Source: Geothrix sp. 21YS21S-2 (lineage in GTDB: Bacteria > Acidobacteriota > Holophagae > Holophagales > Holophagaceae). From it: a DNA stretch of 64,000 bases. The number at the start of each line of letters is the position of its first letter. The first letter of the stretch is position 1. The stretch spans positions 1,398,001 to 1,462,000 of the forward strand of contig NZ_CP132910.1 in NCBI RefSeq assembly GCF_030846775.1, in the 5' to 3' direction. The position numbers and the translations under genes are program-made. Below, piece by piece: positions 26,470-34,531 of the stretch. The notes under the pieces were generated by a model. It had not been told where the DNA came from and ran no database searches. It saw only the letters and a list, made by a program, of their open reading frames with translations.

Positions 26470-27461
26470 TCGCCATCAACGGACTCGGACGCATCGGAAG
26501 GCTGGCCGCGCGCCGCCTGGCCCTGCAGCGCCCCCACCGCCTCTGCGCCCTGAACGACCCCGCCGACCTGGAGACCGTGGTGCATCTCCTGCGCTTCGAC
26601 TCCATCCACGGGGACGACCATCCCGTGGTGCTCGGCCTTCGCAAGGGCGACCAGGACTTCCTCGTCATGGAGGGCAAGGAGTATCCCCTCTTCCACGAGA
26701 CCGACCCCGCCCGGATCCCCTTCGGCGCCCACCGCGCGCGCGTGGTCGTGGAGGCCTCGGGCCGCTTCGCCACGCGGGAGGGCGCCGCCCGGCACCTGCA
26801 GGGCCCCGTGCGCCACGTGGTCATCTCGGCCCCGAGCCCCGACGCCGATTTCACCGTGATCCACCCCTTCAACGGCCACCTCCTGGATCCGGAGCGCCAC
26901 CGGGTCATCTCCAACGCCAGCTGCACCGCCCACGCCACGGCCCCCATCCTGGACGTCCTGGAGAAGGCCTTCGGCCTGGAGAGCGCCAGCATGAGCACGG
27001 TCCACGTGGCCACCAACGACCAGCGCCTCCTGGACCTCCCCCACAAGGACCTGCGCCGCGCCCGGGCCGCCTTCATGAGCATCATCCCCACCACCAGCAG
27101 CGCCTTCGGCGCCCTGCGGGCCGCCCTGCCCCACCTGCCGGCGGGCTTCGACGGCTGGGCCCTGCGCGTGCCCTGCCTCAACGTCAACCTCGTCGACCTC
27201 ACCGCCATCCTGTCCCGGGACGTCACTTCCGAAGAACTGAACGACGCCTTCGACGAGGCTTCCCGCGTGCGCCTCCGGGGCATCCTCGCCGTGAGCGAGG
27301 GCGGCCTGGTGAGCCGGGACTTCACCGGCCGGGAGGAGAGCGTGGTCATGGACCCGGACCTCACCCGCGTGGTGGGCGGGCGCATGGTGAAGGTCTGCGG
27401 CTGGCACGACAACGAGGTGGCCTACGCGGCGAGGCTCTGCGAGCTCGTGATCCGGCTCTAG
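26466..27461 (+). CDS. GAPDH/erythrose-4-phosphate dehydrogenase-like protein
   Basis: The 331-aa protein is closer to the second copy than to canonical GAPDH, but retains the catalytic Cys (SNASCTAHATAP) and His (STVHVATNDQRLLDLPHKDL). The Cys motif has AH instead of TN, and the end motif is WHDNE rather than WYDNE. The NDQ-LLD-HKDLRRARAA pattern matches Epd-type enzymes, which make 4-phosphoerythronate for vitamin B6. PdxJ of that route is encoded at 40298. An Epd role is thus plausible but unproven. It starts within the stop of the previous gene and ends on CTAG, which also holds the stop of the convergent hydrolase gene. Confidence 0.85.
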   Translation: MIAINGLGRIGRLAARRLALQRPHRLCALNDPADLETVVHLLRFDSIHGDDHPVVLGLRKGDQDFLVMEGKEYPLFHETDPARIPFGAHRARVVVEASGRFATREGAARHLQGPVRHVVISAPSPDADFTVIHPFNGHLLDPERHRVISNASCTAHATAPILDVLEKAFGLESASMSTVHVATNDQRLLDLPHKDLRRARAAFMSIIPTTSSAFGALRAALPHLPAGFDGWALRVPCLNVNLVDLTAILSRDVTSEELNDAFDEASRVRLRGILAVSEGGLVSRDFTGREESVVMDPDLTRVVGGRMVKVCGWHDNEVAYAARLCELVIRL

Positions 27462-28939
27462 GGCGCGATTTCCTTCAGGACGCGGACGGCTTCGGCGTTG
27501 CCCGGATCCAGCGCCAGGACGCGGCGGTAGTGAATCGCCGCCGAGGCATGGTCGCCGTTGACCCGGAAGGCCTGGGCCAGGCTGTCGTGGGCATTGGCGC
27601 TTCCCGGAAAACGGTCGGCGGTCAGCTTGAACACCGCCAGCGCCTGGGGGGCCCGGCCCATGCTGAGGAGGCGGTAGCCCCAGTCGTTCAATTCCGGTTC
27701 GGACCAGACGAGGGCCGGGTCCGCACGCTCGATCCCGGCCGCGATGGCGTTGATCTGGTCATAACCCTGCTCCTCCAGAAGGATCCGAAGGGCGGGCACG
27801 CCCGAAAGCCGCAGGCCTGGCGCAAAAATGGAGGCGACCTTGTCGACCATGTCCTCGGGATAGGCGCCCGCGAGGTTGGTCAGGATGACCACGGCCACGC
27901 CGTCCTCCGGATAGATGGAGAAGGCGGCGCGGCCTCCGCCGGTCATGCCCGCGGCCCGGTGCGTCCCGCGTCCGAGCACCTCCATGCCCAGGCCCCACTT
28001 GCCAGGCCGCCCATCCCTGAAGGCCACGGGTGTCCAGAGCGTTTCCAGGCTTTCCTCCTTCAGCAACCGGTGATCCTGGAGCGCGATCACCCAGCGCGCC
28101 AGGTCCTGGGCGGTGGCGTTCAGGCCGGACGAGGCCCTTCGGAAGGGAAGGAACCGCTCGGAGGTGGCGGCCAGGGTGGCGGGTGCCGGGGCGGAGGGGG
28201 CGCGGTAGCCCGCGATCATCGGACCGTTCGGGTTCCACCGGTACGTCGGCGCCCGGTTCGCGATGACGGAATAGGCATCGCCGTAGGCCGTATGCTCCAT
28301 CCCCGCGATCCGGAACTGTTCTTCGGCCAGCGGCGCGTCCGGCGCCCGCCCCTCGAGCTGGTTCAGGATGCGCTGGATAAGGGTGTAGTTGGTCTGGCAA
28401 TAGTGGAAGCGGTCGCCGGGCGTGAAAAGGACCGGGCGCGTCTGGACCCAGGCCCAAGCCGCCTGTGCGTCGGTCTCTACGGTTGGGGCGCGCATGATGT
28501 CGGGCAGGCCGGACATATGGCTGAGGAGTTGGCGGATCGTGACCTTGCGCCACGTTTCCGGCAGACCGGACAGGTACTGCCCGGCGGGGGCGGAGAGGTC
28601 GAGGCGGCCCCGTTCCACCAGCCGAAGGGCCGCGACGCCGGTGAAGGCCTTGGTCACCGAATTGATCGAGAAGACGGTCTCATCCGTGACGGGAACGTTG
28701 AACTCCACGCTGGCCTTCCCATAGTGCCGGAGCAGGACGATGCGCCCTCCCCGGACCACGGCGACCGCCATGCCCGGAATCCTGAGCCGTTCCATCTGCG
28801 AGCCGAGGTACCGGTCCACCTGGTCGGCTTCGTCCTGACGGGGGGCGGCGCCCAGGGGCGAGGCGGCAAGGATCGCCGCCATGCCGAGGCGCCGGAGAAT
28901 GTCGAGGGCCTTCGTTCCGAGGTGACCGCGAGCCGGCAT
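27458..28939 (-). CDS. Secreted serine hydrolase (class C beta-lactamase/PBP fold) with TPR tail
   Basis: The 493-aa protein has a signal-like N-terminus (LGMAAILAASPLGAAP) and a beta-lactamase-related domain with the nucleophile motif SVTKAF (SxxK) near residue 90. It has YCQTNYTLIQRIL in place of the usual YSN and a late GMTGGGRAAFSIYPEDGVAV. The last ~90 residues (LSMGRAPQALAVFKLTADRF, then ALDPGNAEAVRVLKE) are TPR-like. Such proteins act as esterases, peptidases or D-Ala carboxypeptidases. A role as an antibiotic-resistance enzyme is not implied. AAAGGA precedes ATG 28939. It is convergent with the third GAPDH-like gene, sharing CTAG. Confidence 0.87.
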   Translation of the reverse strand: MPARGHLGTKALDILRRLGMAAILAASPLGAAPRQDEADQVDRYLGSQMERLRIPGMAVAVVRGGRIVLLRHYGKASVEFNVPVTDETVFSINSVTKAFTGVAALRLVERGRLDLSAPAGQYLSGLPETWRKVTIRQLLSHMSGLPDIMRAPTVETDAQAAWAWVQTRPVLFTPGDRFHYCQTNYTLIQRILNQLEGRAPDAPLAEEQFRIAGMEHTAYGDAYSVIANRAPTYRWNPNGPMIAGYRAPSAPAPATLAATSERFLPFRRASSGLNATAQDLARWVIALQDHRLLKEESLETLWTPVAFRDGRPGKWGLGMEVLGRGTHRAAGMTGGGRAAFSIYPEDGVAVVILTNLAGAYPEDMVDKVASIFAPGLRLSGVPALRILLEEQGYDQINAIAAGIERADPALVWSEPELNDWGYRLLSMGRAPQALAVFKLTADRFPGSANAHDSLAQAFRVNGDHASAAIHYRRVLALDPGNAEAVRVLKEIAP

Positions 28940-29010
28940 GGACAGTCCTTTCAAAGGTGGAAGGAATGTCTACTGACCCTCCCGGATCAGGAAGGTTGAA
29001 ACCTGATGCT

Positions 29011-29286
29011 TCAGACGGGCGCGCCCCCCGCCCGGAGACGGTCCCCCAGGCCCCGCGCGTGAAGGGCCGACACCACCTCGGGGTATCGGCCCAGGAGTTC
29101 ACGCGAAGCCTTGCGGAATGCGTGCGTTCCGGCTTCCTCGACCGATTCGAGGGTCCGGATGTCATCCAGCATCCGGAGGACCTTCGCCGCCAGGACCGGC
29201 GGGAATCCCGTCCGGGCGGAAGAACGCTGGAGACTGTTCATACAATTCCCGGTTGAGGGCTCGAGGCCCTCGAAGTGCAAGAGCAT
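29011..29286 (-). CDS. Hypothetical protein
   Basis: The frame encodes 91 residues from ATG 29286 (after AAGGGCGGG) or 76 from ATG 29241. The core PPVLAAKVLRMLDDIRTLES and RKASRELLGRYPEVVSALHA is helical and looks like real coding sequence. No family is recognised. It is isolated, 71 nt before the serine hydrolase start on the same strand. The upstream sequence 29330-29400 is unusually A/T-rich for this genome and could hold a promoter. Confidence 0.45.
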   Translation of the reverse strand: MLLHFEGLEPSTGNCMNSLQRSSARTGFPPVLAAKVLRMLDDIRTLESVEEAGTHAFRKASRELLGRYPEVVSALHARGLGDRLRAGGAPV

Positions 29287-29508
29287 GACCCGCCCTTTCA
29301 GGAACGGAGATCCGCCATTCGCCCCATGGGACGCGACAGCCAATCGCTTTTGGATAAAGGTCTAATTAGGAATGTTCTAAGGTTCTTGCCGACGCGGAGT
29401 CAATCTAGGCCTCGGGTTCGCGCATGTCAACCCTCGCCCGACGACCGGCCGGGGGGAGGTATGCTGGTCCCAGGCCCTTCCAAAAACCGCGGACCCCCTG
29501 GAGTTCCC

Positions 29509-30783
29509 ATGCTCATCCACCCCCGGCTTCTTCCGGCCCTCGCCTGGACCGTTCTCGCCTCCGCCCAGACGGTCCCGCCGGTCCGGGCGGACCTCGAGGG
29601 GATGCTGCCCCGGCTGGAGACCCTCTACCAGGATCTGCACCGCCATCCCGAGCTGTCCGGCCACGAGACCCGCACCGCGGCGCGCATGGGCGAACTCCTC
29701 CGGCAGGAGGGCTACGAGGTCGCGGCGGTGGGCGGCGGGGTCGTGGGCGTCCTGCGCAACGGCACGGGCCCCGTGGTGCTGCTGCGCACGGAGCTGGACG
29801 CGCTGCCGGTGGTGGAGAATACGGGCCTCCCCTACGCCAGCGAGGCCAAGGGCGTCATGCACGCCTGCGGCCACGACGCGCACATGGCGGTGTGGGCGGG
29901 CACGGCGTCGCTCCTGGCCCGGCACCGGGACCAGTGGCGGGGCACGGTCCTGATGGTGGGCCAGCCTTCGGAGGAGCTCGGCGAGGGCGCCAAGGCGATG
30001 CTCAGGGACGGCCTCCTGGCCCGGTTCCCCAGGCCGTCCTTCGCCATCGCCCTGCACGACTCGCCGGACCTGCCCACGGGCAGTGTGGGCTATGTGGCCG
30101 GCTACACCATGGCCGCGGTGAATTCCGGATCCCTGACCCTCTACGGCCGGGGCGGCCACGGCGCCAGGCCCGAGGCCGCGGTCGACCCCGTCGTCCTGGC
30201 GGCCCGCACCGTCCTGGCCCTGCAGACCCTGGTCTCGCGGGAGAAGGATCCCCTGGAGCCCGCGGTGCTCACCGTGGGCGCCATCAACGGCGGCACCAAG
30301 ACCAACGTCATCCCCGACGAGGTCACCCTGCTCATGACGGTGCGGAGCTACGACCCGAAGGTGCAGGCCCGGCTCCTGGCGGGCATCGCGCGGGTGGCCA
30401 AGGGCGAGGCCCTGGCCGCCGGCGCCCCCCGCGAACCCCTGCTGGACCTGGGCGAGACCATGCCCGCCACCTGGAACGACCCCGACTTCACCCGCAGGCT
30501 CGCGGCCCGGCTCGCGGCGGAACTGGGCCCGGACGCCGTCGCACCGGGCCGGCCCGACATGGTCTCCGAGGACTTCGGGGAATTCGGGAAGGCCGCCGGG
30601 ATCCCCTCGGCCCTGCTCCGCTTCGGCGCGGTGGACCCGGCCCGCTTCAAGGCCGCGAAGGAGGCGGGCACGCCCCTGCCTTCCCTGCACTCGGCCGGGT
30701 TCGCCCCCGCCATGCCGGGAACCCTGCGCACGGGCGTCCTGGCGCTGACGTTCTCCGCCCTGGAGGCCCTCGGGAAACCCTGA
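29509..30783 (+). CDS. M20-family metallopeptidase/amidohydrolase, secreted
   Basis: The 424-aa protein has a signal-like start (LLPALAWTVLASAQTV) followed by the M20D (amidohydrolase/IAA-amino acid hydrolase-like) fold: YQDLHRHPELSGHETRTAAR, the metal motif GVMHACGHDAHMAVWAG, GQPSEELGEGAKAMLRDGLL with the catalytic Glu, and MVSEDFGEFGK near the C-terminus. The dimerisation domain YGRGGHGARPEAAVDPVVLA is present. It removes acyl or amide groups from small substrates; which ones is unknown. ATG 29509 has TGGAG upstream. It ends just before the padR promoter. Confidence 0.92.
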   Translation: MLIHPRLLPALAWTVLASAQTVPPVRADLEGMLPRLETLYQDLHRHPELSGHETRTAARMGELLRQEGYEVAAVGGGVVGVLRNGTGPVVLLRTELDALPVVENTGLPYASEAKGVMHACGHDAHMAVWAGTASLLARHRDQWRGTVLMVGQPSEELGEGAKAMLRDGLLARFPRPSFAIALHDSPDLPTGSVGYVAGYTMAAVNSGSLTLYGRGGHGARPEAAVDPVVLAARTVLALQTLVSREKDPLEPAVLTVGAINGGTKTNVIPDEVTLLMTVRSYDPKVQARLLAGIARVAKGEALAAGAPREPLLDLGETMPATWNDPDFTRRLAARLAAELGPDAVAPGRPDMVSEDFGEFGKAAGIPSALLRFGAVDPARFKAAKEAGTPLPSLHSAGFAPAMPGTLRTGVLALTFSALEALGKP

Positions 30784-30796
30784 AGCCGCAAGGGGG

Positions 30797-30856
30797 TTGA
30801 CAGACCATACTGTGTGACACACACTATGTGTCGAACGGCATATGCCGCACAGTGTG
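30797..30856 (+). promoter_or_regulatory. padR promoter with palindromic operator
   Basis: A consensus -35 TTGACA (30797-30802) is followed by the near-perfect 23-bp palindrome CATACTGTGTGACACACACTATG (30806-30828), whose core TGTGTG-A-CACACA is exact. A second small palindrome CACAGTGTG (30848-30856) overlaps the ribosome site of padR. The layout fits autorepression by a dimeric winged-helix protein. Confidence 0.72.
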
Positions 30857-30861
30857 AGGCC

Positions 30862-31185
30862 ATGAACCCAGACGTCTTCGAAAACCTGCGGCTCGAATTG
30901 CGCCGGGGCAGCCTCGTGCTGGCGGTCCTGGCGGAACTCCGCTCGGAGCGCTACGGCTACACGCTCCGCAAGTCCCTGGCCGACCACGGCCTGGAACTGG
31001 ACGAAAGCACCCTCTACCCCCTCCTGCGCCGCCTGGAGACCCAGGGTCTCCTCCTCAGCGAGTGGCGGGAGGAGGAAAAACGCAACAAGCGCTTCTACCG
31101 CCTCTCCCCCGAGGGCGCGGCCACGCTGGCCCTGCTCATCGAGGAATGGCGCGGCATCGGCCTATCCCTTGAGCAGATCCTCTGA
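30862..31185 (+). CDS. PadR-family transcriptional regulator
   Basis: The 107-aa protein is a winged-helix PadR regulator: RRGSLVLAVLAELRSERYGY at the start, DESTLYPLLRRLETQGLLLS as recognition helix and wing, and KRFYRLSPEGAATLALLIEE. PadR proteins repress their own operon and are relieved by small molecules. The palindrome on the promoter upstream is the likely binding site. The gene is followed five bases later by a membrane protein, a common PadR partner arrangement. The inducer cannot be inferred. Confidence 0.93.
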   Translation: MNPDVFENLRLELRRGSLVLAVLAELRSERYGYTLRKSLADHGLELDESTLYPLLRRLETQGLLLSEWREEEKRNKRFYRLSPEGAATLALLIEEWRGIGLSLEQIL

Positions 31186-31190
31186 GGAGC

Positions 31191-32186
31191 ATGGACATGG
31201 ACTTGATCGAACGCTACGTGCAGGCCGTGCGGTTCTGGCTGCCCCGGGCCAGCCAGCAGGACATTGCCGCCGAACTGGCCGAGGACCTCCGCTGCCGGAA
31301 GGAGGACCGCGAAGCGGCGCTGGGGCGTCCCCTGGACGAGGCCGAGACGGCCGCGCTGCTGGCGAAGGTGGGCAACCCCCTCCAGGTGGCCGGCCAGTAC
31401 CTGCAGGAGAAGCCCCTGCTGGACCCCGCCCTCTCCATGCTCTACCGGTTCGTGGTAAAGGTCGTCCTCGTATGGATCCTCCTGCCGCTCCACGCCGTCA
31501 TCGCGGTGCCCTCGGCCTTCCTGTCGGCCCACCCCCTGGCTTCCATGGCGGAGGCCCTGGGTTCCTTCGCGTTCTCGGCCCTGTTCGCCCTGGGCTGCAT
31601 AACGCTCGTATTCATCCTGGTGGGCGGCAAGGATTCCGCGCGGGCATGGGACCCCCTGAAGCTCCCGCCCCTGCTCAAGCAGGGCCCGAAGCCCGTCCCC
31701 AGGTCCGGGTCCTTCGCCGAGGTCGTCTTCGGGCTGCTCTTCGCGGCGTGGTGGGTGGAGGGCTTCCGGCGCCTGCCCATCGCCTGGTCCTCGCGCATGG
31801 GCGCGGTGCATGCGGCCGGCCCCCTCTGGACCGGGCTCCACGCCCAGCTGTTCTGGCCGGTGCTGGCGCTCACGCTCTCGGGCGTCGCGGTGGGGGCCCT
31901 GTGCCTGGCCAAGCCCCACCTGGTGAAGATACGGCTCATCTACGGCATCCTGGCCGACGCCTTCTCCGCGGGCCTCTGCCTGATGGCCATCCAGGAGCGC
32001 CGGCCTGAGATCGCCCGGGCCCTGGGCGCCCTGCGGGACCTGGGGCACACCCGGGACCTGGCCGGGGCCGCGGACGGCATCGTGGCCACGATCCTGATCA
32101 TCATCGCGGTGGCCTCCACGATCTCCTGCCTCACCCGGGTCGGCCGGCTGGCGCTCACCGCAGGGTCCACCCCCGGACGGAGCTGA
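31191..32186 (+). CDS. HAAS/DUF1700-like membrane protein paired with PadR
   Basis: The 331-aa protein begins with a helical cytoplasmic segment (LIERYVQAVRFWLPRASQQD and RCRKEDREAALGRPLDEAET, then VGNPLQVAGQYL), matching the HAAS-type domain often fused to or next to PadR regulators. About six membrane segments follow, for example KVVLVWILLPLHAVIAVPSA and IVATILIIIAVASTISCL. Its function is unknown, and related proteins are considered sensory or transport partners of PadR. The ribosome site GAGGAG overlaps the padR stop. Its last 32 bases overlap the convergent hypothetical gene at 32155. Confidence 0.82.
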   Translation: MDMDLIERYVQAVRFWLPRASQQDIAAELAEDLRCRKEDREAALGRPLDEAETAALLAKVGNPLQVAGQYLQEKPLLDPALSMLYRFVVKVVLVWILLPLHAVIAVPSAFLSAHPLASMAEALGSFAFSALFALGCITLVFILVGGKDSARAWDPLKLPPLLKQGPKPVPRSGSFAEVVFGLLFAAWWVEGFRRLPIAWSSRMGAVHAAGPLWTGLHAQLFWPVLALTLSGVAVGALCLAKPHLVKIRLIYGILADAFSAGLCLMAIQERRPEIARALGALRDLGHTRDLAGAADGIVATILIIIAVASTISCLTRVGRLALTAGSTPGRS

Positions 32187-32616
32187 TCCGCTCCAGGACC
32201 TGGGCCACCAGCTCCCCGGGGGCCTCCCCCCGCGTGCGCACCCGCACCCGGCCGGGGCCCAGGACCCTCGCCACGTGGACGGAGGCCCCGCCGTCAAAGG
32301 CGGGGTGCCGGGCCAGGGGTCCGGCCAGGGCCTCCAGGTCCAGATCCTCCAGCCACCTTTCCGGCAGCCCCGGGGGCCGGGCGCCCGGAACCAGGGCCCC
32401 CACCTCCCGGGGCTGCACCAGGATCAGGTGGTGCCCGCCCTGGACGCCGTGCCAGGCGAGAAAGGGGGGCAGGTCCCCGAAGGCGATGCCCCCTTTGCGG
32501 AATTCCGGCCAGGAATCCAGCCGCGCGAGGCCGGCCTCGTCGGCCGCCTCCATGGCCAGGCGGGCCAGGTCGGGCCCGGGGGGAGGCAGCCAGGGTTCAA
32601 GGAAAATTCCGTCCAT
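32155..32616 (-). CDS. Hypothetical protein
   Basis: The 153-aa product reads FLEPWLPPPGPDLARLAMEA and then LPPFLAWHGVQGGHHLILVQ, ending with RVRTRGEAPGELVAQVLERI. No signal peptide or membrane helix is seen and no family is recognised. It is divergent from bshC with only 26 nt between the two starts, so both must share a very small control region containing TATTATAGAT. Its 3' end overlaps the PadR-linked membrane gene by 32 nt. Confidence 0.6.
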   Translation of the reverse strand: MDGIFLEPWLPPPGPDLARLAMEAADEAGLARLDSWPEFRKGGIAFGDLPPFLAWHGVQGGHHLILVQPREVGALVPGARPPGLPERWLEDLDLEALAGPLARHPAFDGGASVHVARVLGPGRVRVRTRGEAPGELVAQVLERISSVRGWTLR

Positions 32617-32642
32617 GGGCCTATTATAGATAGGCTTGAGTC

Positions 32643-33827
32643 ATGGAACCGTCCCCCTGTCCCCGCGTCGCCACCGGCCAGCAGATCGGTGCTGGTTGGA
32701 CCCCCGCCCTTTCGGTAGTGAAGGCCCTTGCCGCGCTGGCCGAAGCCCGCAGGCTCGGCGGTGAGGCCGTCTACTGGCTGGCCGACGAGGACCATGACCG
32801 CCTGGAAGTGGCCACCACGGTCGGCTTCCAGGAGGACCGCATCCTCCCCCACCGCTTCCGGTTCGCGGCGCCCGACAACACCGCCGCAGGCTGGCTGCCC
32901 TGGACGGGGGAGCACCAGCTGGAGGCCGAAAGGCTCTGGGGCGAGGTGCCCCTGCCCGGGGAGCCGACGCTGAGGGGCCACGCCCTGGCCCTGGGCGCGC
33001 CTCTCTGGAAGCGCGGCCTGCGGCCCTTCTCCCCCACGGACCCGGCCCTGCGCCAGCCCATCCAGGAGGAACTGGAACGCTGGCGGAGCCTGGACCTGGA
33101 ACAGGACCTGGTGCGCCAGGCGGGGCTGCTGGACGCCGAGGGCGTGCGCTACGGCCTGGATCCCCGCCAGCAGTCGGCCTGGTTCTCCCTGGATCCCCGC
33201 ACCGGCAGGCGCATGCGCCTGGAGCCCGGCGAGCCCTGCCCGCGGGGGCGGTGGCTGAGTCCGGGGGCGGCGCTGCGCCCCCTCATGCAATCGCTCCTCC
33301 TGCCGGGCCTGGCGGCCGTGGTCCTGGGCCCCGGGGAGAGGGCCTACTGGCGCCTCACGGAGCCCTGCTGGGAGCGGGTGGGCCTCGTGAAGCCCCGCAT
33401 CATCAGCCGGCCCTCGGTGTTCCTGGTGCCGCGGGGCGCCGCCCTGAACGCGGAACTGCTCGAGCCCCTCCGGAAGGGGCGCTGGGAGGACTTCCCCGGC
33501 GCCGCGGACGGGGCCGCCCCGCCCAGCGCGGCCCTCATCGCGAACCCCGACCCGGGCTGGGATGCGGCCACCTCCGGCCGGTTCGCCCAGGAGGTGGCCC
33601 GCGCCCGCCACCGGCTGGGGCGCCTGGACAGGCGCCTCCGGCGCAACCAGGCCGGCGCGGCCCTGGGCATGGATCCCGAGCGCCTGCGCCAGCGCCTCTT
33701 TCCGCTGGGCAGGCCCCAGGAGCGGGTCCTTCCCGGGCTCCTGTGGCTGCGTCAGGATGATCTTCTGGACCGCATGCTGGCCGCCCTCGGCGAAGCCGGC
33801 CCGGTGGTCCTGCTGGAGGAGCCATGA
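32643..33827 (+). CDS. bshC: Bacillithiol synthase BshC (cysteine-adding), short form
   Basis: BshC adds cysteine to GlcN-malate in the last step of bacillithiol synthesis. The start VATGQQIGAGWTPALSVVKA and YWLADEDHDRLEVAT are diagnostic for the family (VxTGQQ and WLADEDHD). At 394 residues the protein is clearly shorter than the ~530-aa Firmicute enzymes; the middle and C-terminal coiled-coil parts look reduced. The following bshB1 gene, with ATGA overlap (33824-33827), supports the call. No bshA (glycosyltransferase) is in the window. Confidence 0.88.
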   Translation: MEPSPCPRVATGQQIGAGWTPALSVVKALAALAEARRLGGEAVYWLADEDHDRLEVATTVGFQEDRILPHRFRFAAPDNTAAGWLPWTGEHQLEAERLWGEVPLPGEPTLRGHALALGAPLWKRGLRPFSPTDPALRQPIQEELERWRSLDLEQDLVRQAGLLDAEGVRYGLDPRQQSAWFSLDPRTGRRMRLEPGEPCPRGRWLSPGAALRPLMQSLLLPGLAAVVLGPGERAYWRLTEPCWERVGLVKPRIISRPSVFLVPRGAALNAELLEPLRKGRWEDFPGAADGAAPPSAALIANPDPGWDAATSGRFAQEVARARHRLGRLDRRLRRNQAGAALGMDPERLRQRLFPLGRPQERVLPGLLWLRQDDLLDRMLAALGEAGPVVLLEEP

Positions 33828-34531
33828 ACGCGCTCGATCTGCTCGTAGTGGGCGCCCACCCCGACGACGGGGAAGTGCACGTGGGCGGCATCCTGGCCCT
33901 TGCGGCCCGCAGGGGGCTGTCGGCGGCCATCCTCGACCTCACCGCGGGGGAGCTGGGCACGCGCGGCGATGCGGCCACCCGCCACGCGGAAGCCATGGAG
34001 GCCGCGCGCATCCTGGGCGTGCGGCGCATCATCATGGACCTCCCCGACGCGCGGTTCGAGGAGACGGAGCCCCACCGCATCCAGGTCATGAAGATGCTCC
34101 GCTCCCTGCGCCCGACGGTGCTGATCCTGCCCGACCCCGACGACCGCCACCCCGACCACCGCCGCGCCTTCCGCCTGGTGAAGGAGGCCGCCTACTACTC
34201 GGGCCTGCGCAACTATCCCTGCCCCGGCGAGCCCTGGCGCCCGGCCGCACTGGCCTGGGTGGGCGGCGAGAACCCGGGCCGCCCCGACCTGGTGGTGGAC
34301 GTGTCGGCGGTGTGGGAGCAGCGCATGGCGGCCTTCGACGCCTTCGGCAGCCAGTTCACGGCCGACCCTTCCCAGCCCCCGACGCGTATCTCCGACCCCG
34401 CCTTCCGGCGCGGCGTGGAAGGGCGGGCCATGCACTGGGGCTCCCTCATCCGGGTGGCCTGGGCCGAGGCGCTGTGGGCCGACAGCCCCGTGCCCCGGGA
34501 GCTCACCCAGCTCCTCGCCAGGCTCTCGTGA
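33824..34531 (+). CDS. bshB1: Bacillithiol deacetylase BshB1 (PIG-L family)
   Basis: This zinc enzyme deacetylates GlcNAc-malate to GlcN-malate. The 235-aa protein starts LLVVGAHPDDGEVHVGGILA with the AHPDDxE metal motif, then DLTAGELGTRGDAATRHAEA, and has PDDRHPDHRRAFRLVKEAAY with the second metal ligands. GTRGxxxxRxxE is typical of the BshB1 subgroup. It overlaps bshC upstream and tilS downstream (GTGA, 34528-34531), so three genes are translationally linked. Confidence 0.93.
   Translation: MNALDLLVVGAHPDDGEVHVGGILALAARRGLSAAILDLTAGELGTRGDAATRHAEAMEAARILGVRRIIMDLPDARFEETEPHRIQVMKMLRSLRPTVLILPDPDDRHPDHRRAFRLVKEAAYYSGLRNYPCPGEPWRPAALAWVGGENPGRPDLVVDVSAVWEQRMAAFDAFGSQFTADPSQPPTRISDPAFRRGVEGRAMHWGSLIRVAWAEALWADSPVPRELTQLLARLS

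Noticed and set aside
27458-28939. AmpC-type resistance beta-lactamase
   Set aside because: The YxN motif is altered to YCQ and a TPR tail is attached; this fits the broad serine hydrolase/PBP-like group, not a dedicated class C beta-lactamase.
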